Shown here: positions 11,085 to 21,916 of the stretch, one piece after another
Position numbering within the stretch: the first letter of the stretch is position 1
Layout of the letters: each line of letters begins with the position of its first letter
Source of the DNA: Metellina segmentata
Taxonomy: Eukaryota; Arthropoda; Arachnida; Araneae; Tetragnathidae
NCBI GenBank assembly: GCA_947359465.1
Contig: OX375881.1
Coordinates: 114,944,738-115,008,737 of the forward strand
DNA: 64,000 nucleotides
Direction: 5' to 3'
The notes under the pieces: generated by a model
Seen by the model: only the letters and a program-made list of their open reading frames with translations
The model's database searches: none
What the model was told of the DNA's origin: nothing
Made by a program: the position numbers and the translations under genes

Positions 11085-13005
11085 GGTTTCTCATAATGAA
11101 TAAAACTGACCAGATCTTGAAGGATAAGATATCTCGTCATTAAAAAAACAAATCATATCTTAAAGGAAGTGATATCTCGTCATTAAAAAAAACTAACCAG
11201 ATCTTGATGAACGTGATACCTCGTCATAGAAAAATTAGCCAGCTCTTAAAGGACGTGATATCTCGTCATTACAAAAATTAACCAGTTCTTGGAGAACGTG
11301 ATATCTTGTCCTTAAAAAAACTAACAAGTTCTTGAGGGATGTGATATCTTACCATCTTATATGATATCTTACCATTAAAAAAACTAACCAGCTCTTGAAG
11401 GATGTGATATCTCGTCATTAAAAAAACTAACCAGCTGTTGGACGTGATATATAGTTAATAAAAAACTAACCAGCTCTTTAAGGATGCGTGATATATCTTC
11501 ATTAGAAAACGAACCAGATCTTGAACGACGTGATGTTTCGTCATTAAAAACACTAATCAGATCTTAAAGAATGTGATATCTCGTCATTAAAAAACCTAAC
11601 CATCTCTTGAAGGACGTAATATCTCGTCATTGAAAAAAACTAATCAGATCTTGAAGGACGCGATATCTCGTCATTAAAAAACCCAATTAGCTCTTGAAGG
11701 ACGTGTTATCTCGTCATTAAAAAAATAACCAGATCTTGAATAACGTGATATATTATCACAGAAAAATTAGCCAGCTTTTAAAGGACGTGATATCTCGTCA
11801 TTACAAAAACTAACCAGTTCTTGGAGAACGTGATATATCGTCCTTAAAAAAACTAACCAGCTCTTGAGGGATGTGATATCTCGCAATTAAAAAAACTAAC
11901 CAGCTCTTGAAGGACGTGATGTCTTGTCATTAAAAAAACTAATCATATCTTAAAGAACGTGATATCTCGTCATTAAAAAAAAAACTAACCAGATCTTGAT
12001 GAACGTGATACCTCGTCATAGAAAAATTAGCCAGCTCTTAAAGGACGTGATATCTCGTCATTACAAAAATTAACCAGTTCTTGGAGAACGTGATATCTTG
12101 ACCTTAAAAAAACTAACAAGTTCTTGAGGGATGTGATATCTTGCCATTAAAAAAACTAACCAGCTCTTAAAGGACGTGATATCTCGTCATTACAAAAACT
12201 AACCAGTTCTTGGAGAACGTGATATCTCGTCCTTTAAAAAACTAACCAATTCTTGAGGGATGTGATATCTCGCCAATAAATAAACTAACCATCTCTTGAA
12301 GGACGTGATATCTCGTCATTAAAAAACTAACCAGCTGTTGAAGGACGTGATATCTCGTTATAAAAACTAACCAGCACTTGAAGGAAGCGTGATATATCTT
12401 CATTAGAAAAGGAACCAGATCTTGAAGGACGTGATGTTTCGTCATTAAAAGCACTAATCAGATCTTGAAGAATGTGATATCTCGTCATTAAAAAACCTAA
12501 CCATCTCTTGAAGGACTTGATATCTCGTCATTGAAAAAACTAATCAGATCTTGAAGGGCGTTATATCTCGTCATTAAAAAACCTAACCATCTCTTGAAGG
12601 ATGTGATATTTCGTCATTAAAAAACCCAATTAGCTCTTGAAGGACGTGTTATCTCGTCATTAAAAAAATAACCAGATCTTGAATAACGTGATATCTCGTC
12701 ATAGAAAAATTAGCCAGCTCTTAATGGACGTGATATCTCGTCATTACAAAAACTAACCAGTTCTTGGAGAACGTGATGTCTCGTCCTTAAAAAAAACTAA
12801 CCAGCTCTTGAAGGACGTGATATCTCGTCATTAAAAAAAACTATCCAGCTGTAGAAGGACATGATATCTATTTATTAAAAAACTAACCAGCTCTTGAAGG
12901 ACGAGTGATATCTCGTCATTAAAATAACTTATCAGCTCTTGAAGGACGTGGTATCTCGTCATTTAGAAAACTAACCAGCACTTGAAGGACGTGCCAGATC
13001 TTGTC
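11085..13005 (-). repeat. 43-bp satellite array, about 45 copies
   Basis: The unit reads GTGATATCTCGTCATTAAAA then AAACTAACCAGCTCTTGAAG then GAC, about 43 bp with small length changes in the A-run. Its reverse complement aligns along its whole length with the 45-bp unit at 16816-18535 (CGTCC.TCAAGA.CTGGT.AGTTTT....TGACgAGATATC). The two arrays are therefore one family in opposite orientations. Runs of similar units recur (for example near 11200 and 12000), which points to block duplication. Confidence 0.9.
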
Positions 13006-13825
13006 ATCTACAAAAAAACGCAATGTTTTTATGACGAATCTTGTCATTAGCAAAATTGGTCTTATCTTGATGAACCAAATATCGCTTCATAATAAAATTG
13101 TTTGTAACTCGATGAACGAGATATTTCATTGAAACTACATAGAGAGTAAAACATTGAATTCACCCATTCCACGCATGCGCACTTGTGTCCACCATCGCGA
13201 CCGAGACAGTTATGTTCATAGACACACACAGCCGTTCCAAAAACGAAACTAATCCACAAATTTTCAAAAGTTTAAACGCGCAATCAAAACAGTGTCACCA
13301 CGTACCAGACCTCAGAAATACCTCGCGCATTTTAAACAGATTAAAGCAGGCGATCCTCCCGCCGTTCTTTTCTTGGTGTGGGGTGATGGATCCGTGCCCT
13401 AATCTCTCATCCATCTTCATCAGACGCTACGAATGAATACTTAGTGTCAACACCCCTTCCGTATCCCCTCTAATTCCCTCATTTCCATAAAATCCTCTGC
13501 CCCGGCCTTTCTTTGCTTCCCTCACGAGAATAATCGAGTGGACAGGATACACGTGTAGAGGAGCGATTGGAGGTTTTTTTCTTCCGAAAGCCGAATGCCA
13601 CCGAGATATGAGAGGGTCAATAGAAGAGCGACGCTTGGAAGTGTTGAATGAGCTCGGTTTCGAGGACTTAATTTGTGTCGGGAATCAGGCTGAAAAAATT
13701 GTAGCTTTCCCTAGTTTCCATTTTTATGTGATCCTTGTTGAGTATTTTCCTAAGGTATGTTTTTGGTAATTTTTCACTAGATTATTTTTAACTAGGTAAT
13801 TTTTAACTAGACTTAACTATTTTGG
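13006..13825. other. Spacer of more balanced composition, no gene called
   Basis: 13140-13650 is richer in G+C and contains CGCATGCGCAC, close to an NRF1-type site. Short open frames on both strands (13062-13259, 13185-13436) overlap each other and have no recognisable domain. Confidence 0.35.
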
Positions 13826-13849
13826 TAATTGTCTTACTAGAGCAACACA

Positions 13850-14262
13850 AGAGCCGCTGTAGCTCAGTCAGTAGAGCGTCGGTTCACTGTCGGTTCTGAT
13901 GATTGCGAGATCGGCGCTTCGACCTGGCTAAAGACCGTCGTGTTCACTAATGGTGACTGGGGCACGTTAAATAGGTCGTGGTCACAAAGTCCCCCATGTT
14001 CCCATACCAAATCAATACCTCCGGGGGTACCTGATCAGGGGGTTATCGGCCTCTGATTGGGATCTAAATTACGATATGTGTGAGTGAATGGATGTATGAA
14101 AGGGACCTTCCTGTAAAACGGATGTGTCATGTATGTCGAGCAAAGTCGGACTTCCTCCCAATGGGGCTCAATAACATGGAAGGCGCACCCCCTCGCCTCT
14201 TGCCGTCTTCGACGGGCCTGGCACTCCTCTGGTCTGCCAGTGTTGGCATGAGAAACAACAAC
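13850..14262 (+). repeat. SINE-C, full length, inside another SINE
   Basis: A third SINE type. The tRNA-like head has A-box TAGCTCAGTCAGTAGAGC and a B-box-like GGCGCTTCGACCTGG. It is followed by AAAGACCGTCGTGT and GGGGCACGTTAAATAGGTCG, which match the region after the SINE-B head, and then by a unique body and an ACAACAACA-type tail. The TSD AGAGCAACACA (13839-13849 and 14263-14273) is itself SINE-A/B sequence, so C inserted into an older SINE. Confidence 0.85.
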
Positions 14263-14334
14263 AGAGCAACACAGAGGGCTATTAACGACCATCTGGGATC
14301 AATCCCCAAGGGAAGATCCTGCAATTCCAAAGGG

Positions 14335-14673
14335 TAATGGTAATGGTAATGGTAATTTTAGTTAACGTCGTACTAGAGCAACACAACGGGCTATTGACGA
14401 CGGTCCGGGATCAGTCCCTTAGGGGAAAAATCCGAGGACAACACCTCGTAATTTTGAACCACGGTCAGATGACGAAGCAACACCTGAACTGGCACCCCAC
14501 TCTCCAAACTTCCACGCCAACCCAACGTGAGGACTTTCGGCCACGACAGATTTAAGGTTCACCAGCCGCCTCCACACCATACGTTTACAAACATCCATGC
14601 CCGGACCCGGATTCGAACCAGGAACCTTCCTATCTAGAGGCTAACACCTTAACCAATACACCGGTTGGTCGGC
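14335..14673 (-). repeat. SINE-A, full length, with 14-bp TSD
   Basis: Full length on the minus strand, with a GGTAAT repeat tail of four copies. The TSD GCAATTCCAAAGGG is at 14321-14334 and 14674-14687. It lies within the same older SINE that holds the SINE-C copy. Confidence 0.95.
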
Positions 14674-14702
14674 GCAATTCCAAAGGGAAAATACGAGTCC
14701 CA

Positions 14703-14986
14703 GGTAATGGTAATGATAATTTTAGTTAACGTCGTACTAGAGCAACACAACGGGCTATTGACAACGGTCCGGGATCAGTCCCTTAAGGGAACGATCCGAG
14801 GACAACACCTCGTAATTTTGAACTACGGTCAGATGACGAAATAACACCTGAGCTGGCACCTCTCTCCAAATTTCCACACCAACCCAAAATGAGGACTTTC
14901 GGCAGTGACCGATTTAAGGTACACCATACGTTTACAAACATCCTTGCCCTGATCCGGATTCGAACCAGGAACCTTCCGATCTAGAG
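14703..14986 (-). repeat. SINE-A lacking the head end
   Basis: Minus strand, complete tail and body, ending at the B-box and TCTAGAG. The A-box part is missing. No clear TSD. Confidence 0.8.
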
Positions 14987-15184
14987 TATTTTCAAGGGAT
15001 TCGTGATGTCGGGAAAGGGAAAGACTCAATCCCTACGTGAGTTTTCCACGAGAAGGGAGCCGACAGTCACGTGTTCGGTAATAACTCAGGCCGCGGAAGG
15101 CTTTGAGATCTTGTTGAATCGGCGTCCGATTTTTTTTAACCCCGATTTCTTGCACACGACACCTGACTTTCTAACGGTCTCCAG

Positions 15185-15511
15185 CCGACCAACCGGTATA
15201 GTGGTTAAGGTGTTAGCCTCTAGATCGGAAGGTTCCTGGTTCGAATCCGTGTTCGGGCATGGATGTTTGTAAACGTATGGTGAAGAGGCGGCTGGTGCAC
15301 CTTAAACTGTCGTGGCCGAAAGTCCTCACGTTGGGTTGGCGTGGAAGTTTGGAGAGTGGGGTGCCAGCTCAGGTGCTGCTTCGTCATCTGACCGTGGTTC
15401 AAAATTACGAGGTGTTGTCCTCGGATCTTTTCCTTTAGGGACTGATCCCGGACCGTCGTCAATAGCCCATTGTGCTGCTCTAGTACGACGTTAACTAAAA
15501 ATTACCAATTA
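15185..15511 (+). repeat. SINE-A, full length, with 14-bp TSD
   Basis: Plus-strand reference copy. It starts GCCGACCAACCGGTATAGTG (head start at the TSD edge), has TAGTGGTTAAGGTGTTAGCC and GGTTCGAATCC, and ends with ATTACCAATTA. The TSD CTAACGGTCTCCAG is at 15171-15184 and 15512-15525. Confidence 0.95.
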
Positions 15512-15525
15512 CTAACGGTCTCCAG

Positions 15526-15992
15526 GTTCGAAATAGTCTACAATCGCACGTGGGGGAGCTGACATCTTTGCGGGTGTTGCCTGGATTGGTAAACACCCGT
15601 TCGAGATTCCAATTGAGAGGGGAACCGGAAAAAACAGTAAGGGAACTCTAGCGAGAGAAGCCACAGAGGAAGGGGGTGGGCGTGATAGCTCTCGAGGCAG
15701 CGATTACGGTGAGCAAAACACCGGTAAAAAACGAAATAGGAATAGAAACTGTTTCTTCATGAACAATTGTGCAGTGGATGTTTGTTTGTAAATACGTCTG
15801 TAAATAGTGGTTCAATTGTATTGAAATCCTATAAGTGCAATTAATAGTTTAAAAAGGAGAACTGCATAGTCCAACTCCATTTGTATTACTGTGGTGCCCC
15901 AAAACACCACACCCACGATTTTTTTATTTGATTTCTTCTACTTGTAAGAGGAATGTTTATCGAGAACTGATTTCGCAGCTTCTCTCTCTGTC
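15526..15992. other. Spacer
   Basis: No gene or repeat recognised. Confidence 0.4.
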
Positions 15993-16297
15993 GGAGCCGT
16001 GGTAGTCCGGTTTGAGGAGTAATGAATTAGAAACCCGTGGGTAACGAGTTCGAATCCACCCAAAGGCCGTCGTGTGCAAAGGGAGCTGGTGAACGTTAAA
16101 TTTGTCGTGCCCTCAAGTTGGCGAGGTGTGGAGGTCTGATAAGTGGCGTGCAAGCTCAGGTGTGACCTCGTCATACGACCGTGGTTCAAAATAACGTGGT
16201 GTCCTCGGATATTTCTCTTCTGGTTTAATTCCGAACCGACGTCGATAACCCGCTTTGGAGCTCCAGTTCGACGTTAATTAAAATTCTACCTATCTCG
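15993..16297 (+). repeat. SINE-B, full length
   Basis: Head GAGCCGTGGTAGTCCGGTTT with B-box GAGTTCGAATCC, then CAAAGGCCGTCGTGTGCAAA, the shared body (GCTCAGGTGTGACCTCGTC), and ACGTTAATTAAAATTCTACC at the end. It is diverged and no TSD was found. Confidence 0.85.
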
Positions 16298-16815
16298 TCC
16301 TCCAAGAACCGATATATATCCAAGATACTAGTTTGATGACAGTGTTAAGACTCATGTTCTCTAACACATCACCTGTCGGAATTCCGAATAAATTCTTACT
16401 GGTTATTATTTCGCGCCAGCTGCTGTTCCTCCGTCAGCCGCTTTACAACGACTTGAGTAGAGCAGGTGGTGTTCGTCCAGAAGATCTCCGATTAAATCTT
16501 GAATTTTACCGTTTGAGTTCTTTTTGAACTTCGGACGAACGACGGTTATAGAACACGAGATGGGCGACAGAGAGCCCGAGGCAGAGGGTGACCACGCTGG
16601 ACTTTGAGAACAAACACTAATATGTATTGGTATAGTGCTATTAACGTGCTGATGTAAATACTGTACATATTCTAACGTTCTTGGAATAATAAGAACTTTA
16701 AAATCATAGCAGTTCGTGGTCTTCTGCTTTTGTAATATTCGTACGGTTTTCACGCTACCATTTGGGGTGACAACAGTATAACAATTTTGCATGTATTGAC
16801 GATATAACCCTCCAA
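16298..16815. other. Spacer
   Basis: Overlapping open frames on both strands (16333-16527 plus, 16406-16792 minus) have no recognisable domain, and no gene is called. Confidence 0.35.
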
Positions 16816-18535
16816 GTGGCTTGGACTATATACCTCGTCCGTCAAGAACCGAACAATTTTGTTTATGGCCAGATATCTGAACATCAAGGTACTGCCGATT
16901 TTTTTTGTGGCAAAATCGGATCAGCTTTTTTTCTGTTGACGAGATATCTCGTCCATCAAGATTTGGTCAGTTTTATTCTTCTGACAAGATATCTCGTCCA
17001 TCAAGACCTGGTCAGTTATATTCATGTGACGTGATATCTCGTCCATCAAAAATCGGTCAGTTTTATTGTTACGACGTGATATCTTGTCCATCAAGATCTG
17101 GTCAGTTTTATTCTTATGACAAAATATCTCGTCCATCAAGACCTGGTTAGTTCTATTCATGCGATGTGATATCTCGTCCATCAAAATTCCGTCAGTTTTA
17201 TTCTTATGACGTGATATCTCGTCCATCAAGATCTGGTCAGTTTTATTCTTGTGACAAGATATCTCGTCCATCAAGACCTGGTTAGTTTTATTCTTGTGAC
17301 AAGATATCTTGTCCATCCAGATCTGGTCAGTTTTATTCTTATGACAAGATATCTCGTCCATCAAGACCTGGTTAGTTCTATTCATGTGATGTGATATATC
17401 GTCCATCAAAATTCCGTCAGTTTTATTCTTATGACGTGATATCTCCTCCATCAAGATCTGGTCAGTTTTATTCTTATGACAAGATATCTCGTCCATCAAG
17501 ACCTGGTTAGTTCTATTCATGTGATGTGATATATCGTCCATCAAAATTCCGTCAGTTTTATTCTTATGACGTGATATCTCCTCCATCAAGATATGGTCAG
17601 TTTTATTCTTGTGACAAGATATCTCGTCCATCAAGACCTGGTTAGTTTTATTCTTGTGACAAGATATCTTGTCCATCCAGATCTGGTCAGTTTTATTCTT
17701 ATGACAAGATATCTCGTCCATCAAGACCTGGTTAGTTCTATTCATGTGATGTGATATATCGTCCATCAAAATTCCGTCAGTTTTATTCTTATGACGTGAT
17801 ATCTCCTCCATCAAGATCTGGTCAGTTTTATTCTTGTGACAAGATATCTCGGTCATCAAGATCTGGTCAGTTTTATTCATGTGACGTGATATCTCGTCCA
17901 TCAAAAACCTGTCAGTTTTATTCGTATGACGTGAAACCTAGTCCATCAAGATCTGATCACTTTTATTCTTGTGACAAGATATCTCGTCCATCAAGATCTG
18001 GTCAGTTCTATTTATCTGACGTGATATCTCGTAAATCAAGATCTGGTCAGTTTTATCCTTGTGACAAGATATCTCGTCCATCAAGATCTGTTCATTTATA
18101 TTCATGTGACGTGATATCTCGTCCATCAAGATCTGATCACTTTTATTCTTGTGACAAGATATCTCGTCTATCAAGATCTGGTCAGTTCAATTTATGTGAC
18201 GTGATATCTCGTCCATCAAAAATCGGTGAGTTTTATTCTTATCACGTGATATCTCATCCATCAAGATTTGGTCAGTTTTATTCTTGTGACAAGACATCCC
18301 GTCCATCAAGATCTGGTCAGTTCTATTCCTATGACTTGATATCTCGTCCATCAAAAATCGGTCAGTTTTATTCTTATGACGTGATATCTCGTCCATCAAG
18401 ATCTGGTGACTTCTATTCTTGTGACAAGATATCTCGTCCATCAAGACCTGGTCAGTTCTATTCAAGTGACGTGATATCCCGTCCATCAAAATCTGGTCAG
18501 TTTTCTTTAAATGGCAAAATACCTCGTCGAGATAA
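16816..18535 (+). repeat. 45-bp satellite array with higher-order structure
   Basis: About 35 units of 45 bp, reading GATATCTCGTCCATCAAGAT then CTGGTCAGTTTTATTCTTGT then GACAA. The variant GTTAGTTCTATTCATG recurs at 17146, 17371, 17506 and 17731, that is, with spacings of 225, 135 and 225 bp. A 360-bp, eight-unit block has therefore been duplicated (17146-17505 and 17506-17865). Because 45 is a multiple of three, stop-free frames run for 327 codons on the minus strand (16921-17904, 15-residue repeat MDEISCHKNKTDQIL) and 292 codons on the plus strand (17751-18629). Opposite-strand frames over the same repeat argue against real coding. Confidence 0.95.
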
Positions 18536-18639
18536 CTTTAAACTGATACTTTTTGGTAGTTTTGTTGGCTCAAGGTCCATATTTGGTCATGCCGCACCAA
18601 ACACACGGCATTCAGTATTGAGTAATTGACAGACAGATT

Positions 18640-18780
18640 GAATGAAAGTTTTAATGGCACAGAAGAGAGAAATCCACCCGGGAAAGAATGCACCGGATAG
18701 GAACCGAACTTGCGCCGACTACAACTCTAAGATTGCTAGCGAAGTGGACATACCCACTGAGCCACGTAAGGCCTCTTGTT
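18640..18780 (-). repeat. tRNA-like sequence, probable head of another SINE
   Basis: Minus strand from 18765: GTGGCTCAGTGGGTATG resembles an A-box, and GTTCGGTTCCTATCCGG lies at a B-box position about 60 nt further. The arms do not form an intact tRNA, so this is a tRNA-derived relic and not a tRNA gene. Its downstream body matches none of the A, B or C copies. Confidence 0.45.
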
Positions 18781-19994
18781 TCGGTAAGTGGGTGGATGAA
18801 TGAATTTACTCCACTTTGGAGCATTATAGGCAAATTTTTGGGTAATAGAGTTACAACTTTTACGCTATCACTACTAAATATTTTATTGCCCACAGAAGAC
18901 AACGCTTTGGAAACGCAACGATACAAACTGCATTTTCGACGATAGCAGCATAACTGATAACGGAAACAAAAATTCTCCCCTTCTAATGCATCTTCTTCCT
19001 TCAAAATCCCGCATTTTGATCGACCTGCCTTACTCGTGCCCGAAACGCTCCCAAGTATTTTTCATTGTTAAAAATATCTCACAACACCGCATGAACTACT
19101 GCATCAGACAGATGTTATTCTGTTCCTGAAACTCCAGAGTCAATCTCCCGCGATGAGATTCTGGGTCCCTGAAACGGGAGAAAATTTATGTAAATACGCG
19201 GGGCATTCGGCAATAAAAGGGAAAAACATTCATGATTGACGAGTTCACCGGGGAATCCGAAAATACGTCCCTCTTCCTTTCTTTTTCTCTCCCGAAAAAT
19301 ACCCCGGATAAACACACAACTCTTTTCCGTTGCCAATCCGAGGAAGGAAATAATGGATAAATACATAAAGAAAGCAAACACACTCGTTTTTAAATTACAT
19401 TTCGTCGAATGACGTCGCTACTCGAAAATTGTACGAAATGCGTTCGAACGTTCCGTAAACGAAGAAAGGAATTTTCAATTTACTTCGGAATAAGAATAAT
19501 TTGTTTTTGTTTGTTCAAGCTGATTACAGCCAGTAAGATTCGAGAATTTTATCATTTTTGTGTTTCGTAGCTACCGTTCGGGTACGCAAGCCATCTAAGA
19601 GCCCATCTAACATAAAATAATAAAACAGTTTCATACTATATCATCTTACACCGTTGACCGATTGTTCAGACAAGTTTGTTGTAAGTGAGAAGCGCAAATC
19701 AGCGATTTGCTCGATTATTGTTAAAATTTTGTACGAATTCAATGGGTTGAACAATTTTCGACAATCTGAAGACAAACGATAATTGTGTTTTGAACAACAT
19801 GAGAGTGCGAAATTGTTACTTTATCTTAATAACACACTCATAAAGCGAGTTCACAACTCAAGTTATAAATATAATGGAAGATTTTTTTTAATTTCGAATT
19901 TAAAAATACAATTTCTTTACAATATAATAATGGTTTGTATGTAAATTCACACATTCCAGTTTGAAAAATACGATTTATATATTCATGAAATATC
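18781..19994. other. Spacer, no gene called
   Basis: A minus-strand frame at 19115-19383 and others have no recognisable domain. Nothing else stands out. Confidence 0.4.
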
Positions 19995-20440
19995 TAATTT
20001 ATATGTAAACTAGCTGAATAACCCGGCGTTGCTCGGGTTTCAAATATGACCGCGATAACTGAAATGTGACCCCAACCTTTCCCTGTGTCGACTCAAATGC
20101 ACAAACTCTGTAGAACATGTTTCCTACCGCGACGGCTAAAATATAGTCGTGATATTTCCTTGTGTTAACTGATACACAAACCCTGTAGTACGTGTTTCCT
20201 TGTCCATGCTCATTTATTGCAGAAAAAAAAATTTAGATTTTAAAATTGGGGGTTCGAGGGGTACTTTTAGGACTACCTGTGTGCTCATTTTCATGGATAC
20301 AGATTGGTCTGAAGACAGGAAAGAAATAGCCTATTTTTTCCGCAGTGTTCCAATGTATTAAGTGTACCAATTTGGTGTGGATTGGTCAAACGGTGTAGAT
20401 TTGTACAGAGAATATATACACACACATCCTTTTATATAGA
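19995..20440 (+). repeat. Dispersed repeat starting CTAGCTGAATAACCCGGCG
   Basis: Related sequences occur at 24700-24960 (minus) and 26838-27070 (plus), with shared words CCCGGCGTTGCTCGGGT (a short hairpin), ATTTTAAAATTGGGG, TTTAGGACTACCTGTGTG and TGGTCTGAAGACAGGAAAG. It ends in a TATATAGAGAGA-type tail, which suggests the 3' end of a retroelement. The class is unknown to me. Confidence 0.65.
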
Positions 20441-20486
20441 GAGAGATCTCTGATTAAAGTTATAACATCCACTATGTTATATAGAT

Positions 20487-21689
20487 CTGAGCTCGAAATA
20501 CCCGGGTGCACAGGTGCACTGTGCATATGAAAATAAAATTGTGCACCTAATTTTTCCCGCTAGGTGCCCACAGTGAACCTAACGTTAAAATTAATTTGTT
20601 AATTATATTATTTATTTGTTATTTATGTTTTTATGTCATTTATTTGTTAATTATGTTATTAAGTTATTTATTTGTTAATTATGTTTTTATGTTATTTATT
20701 TGTTGTTGTTATTGTCGTGTGGGCCATATATGGCCCAATTGGGAGTGCCATTGCCCCGGAGGGTTGGACTTCTTCATGCATGACACATCCGTTTTACAGG
20801 AAGGCCCCTTTCACACATCCATTCACATATCGTAATTTAGATCCCAATCAGAGGCCGATAACTTCCTGATCAGGTACCCCCAGAGGTATTGATTTGGTAT
20901 GGGAACATGGGGGACTTTGTGACTACGACCTATTTAACGTGCCCCAGCCACCATTAGCGAACACGACGGTCTTTAGCCAGGTCGAAGCGCCGATCTCGCA
21001 ATCATCAGGATTGCAGGCTCCGCTGTTAATGTTATGTTATTTTGATGTTTGAACAAAATATTAGTATCTACCTCTCGCTCTAAAGGAACGTAATTGAAAT
21101 TCCCAAATACACAATATGCGAAAACAAAATCGCTGGGCCATAACATGTTTTATACAGGAGGAAGGTTTATTTGTGTCACTGCTACCAGAACTTTCAAATG
21201 ATCGAAACAAATTCCAGCTAGCTCTGTTGAAGCGACTGTCGCGACAGCCGTGCGCCGGAGAAGAGAGAATTTAGATGTTTAAATATTTTTATTTATTATC
21301 TACTACTAAAACCTCTTTAAACACGCCCAACTAATAAAGAAGTTTCTCTCTATATTAAAAAAACGTTGCCGTTGTAGGATTGAAAAATGTGTTGTTTAGC
21401 TCGATTCATAGACAGAAAATAACGAAATTACCTTGGTTTGTTCGTCGTCATGTTCCCTGGACAATTTTGAAGATTTTTTTTTTCCGATACGGCTATTAGT
21501 TTAGAGTTTATTAAATATCAAAGTTGAAAAAGCGAAATTTCTACAGGAGGCGGAGCCCTCTTTTATAGTTCATTAATGCTTTTATACATCGTTTTTTTTA
21601 ATGTGCACCTAGAATATAACCAGTGCACCTAATTTAAAACCTTAGGTGCACAAGGTGCACCTGTATTAAAAAATATATTTCGAGACCTG
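20487..21689. mobile_element. hAT-type non-autonomous element
   Basis: 1.2 kb flanked by a perfect 8-bp TSD ATATAGAT (20479-20486 and 21690-21697). The termini are CTGAGCTCGAAATA at the left and the complement of CAGGTCTCGAAATA at the right. Several copies of AGGTGCAC/GTGCACCT lie just inside both ends, as is usual for hAT subterminal transposase sites. No transposase frame is present. A SINE-C copy lies within. Confidence 0.85.
20716..21020 (-). repeat. SINE-C copy, head-damaged
   Basis: Minus-strand match to 13850-14262: GATTGCGAGATCGGCGCTTC, AAAGACCGTCGTGTTCGC, then a body ending in an ACAATAACAACAAATAAATA-type tail that runs into the AT-rich 20590-20715. The A-box part is replaced by unrelated sequence. 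Confidence 0.85.
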
Positions 21690-21916
21690 ATATAGATTAT
21701 AATGAAATATTTAAACATGATAGATCCATTCGTTGTTTAATTATCACCGTTTGAATTAAAGTATATTGCACATACAGTTCTTCAGAGAATGAGTTTCAAG
21801 TTTTGGAAACATGTTTGTACATGATGACAAAAACTAACGAAAACCCTTGCAACTTGGAAACTATTTCGAATATTTACAAGAACTTTGTATCTTGAAATCT
21901 AAGGAGTTGGAAAATA

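Noticed and set aside
11085..13005. CRISPR-like array of regular repeats
   Set aside because: There are no unique spacers: the whole 43-bp unit repeats. The setting is a eukaryotic genome.
15200..15260. Functional tRNA gene from the strong A- and B-box of SINE-A
   Set aside because: It recurs many times with the same 3' body and TSDs and cannot fold into a proper acceptor stem. It is a SINE head.
16921..17904. 327-codon minus-strand frame as a repeat protein gene
   Set aside because: Explained by a 45-bp tandem unit without stops. The plus strand is equally open, and there is no start context, splice site or unique flanking coding sequence.
18651..19004. 117-codon minus-strand frame as a gene
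   Set aside because: It covers a tRNA-like relic, and the cysteine-rich translation has no recognised pattern.
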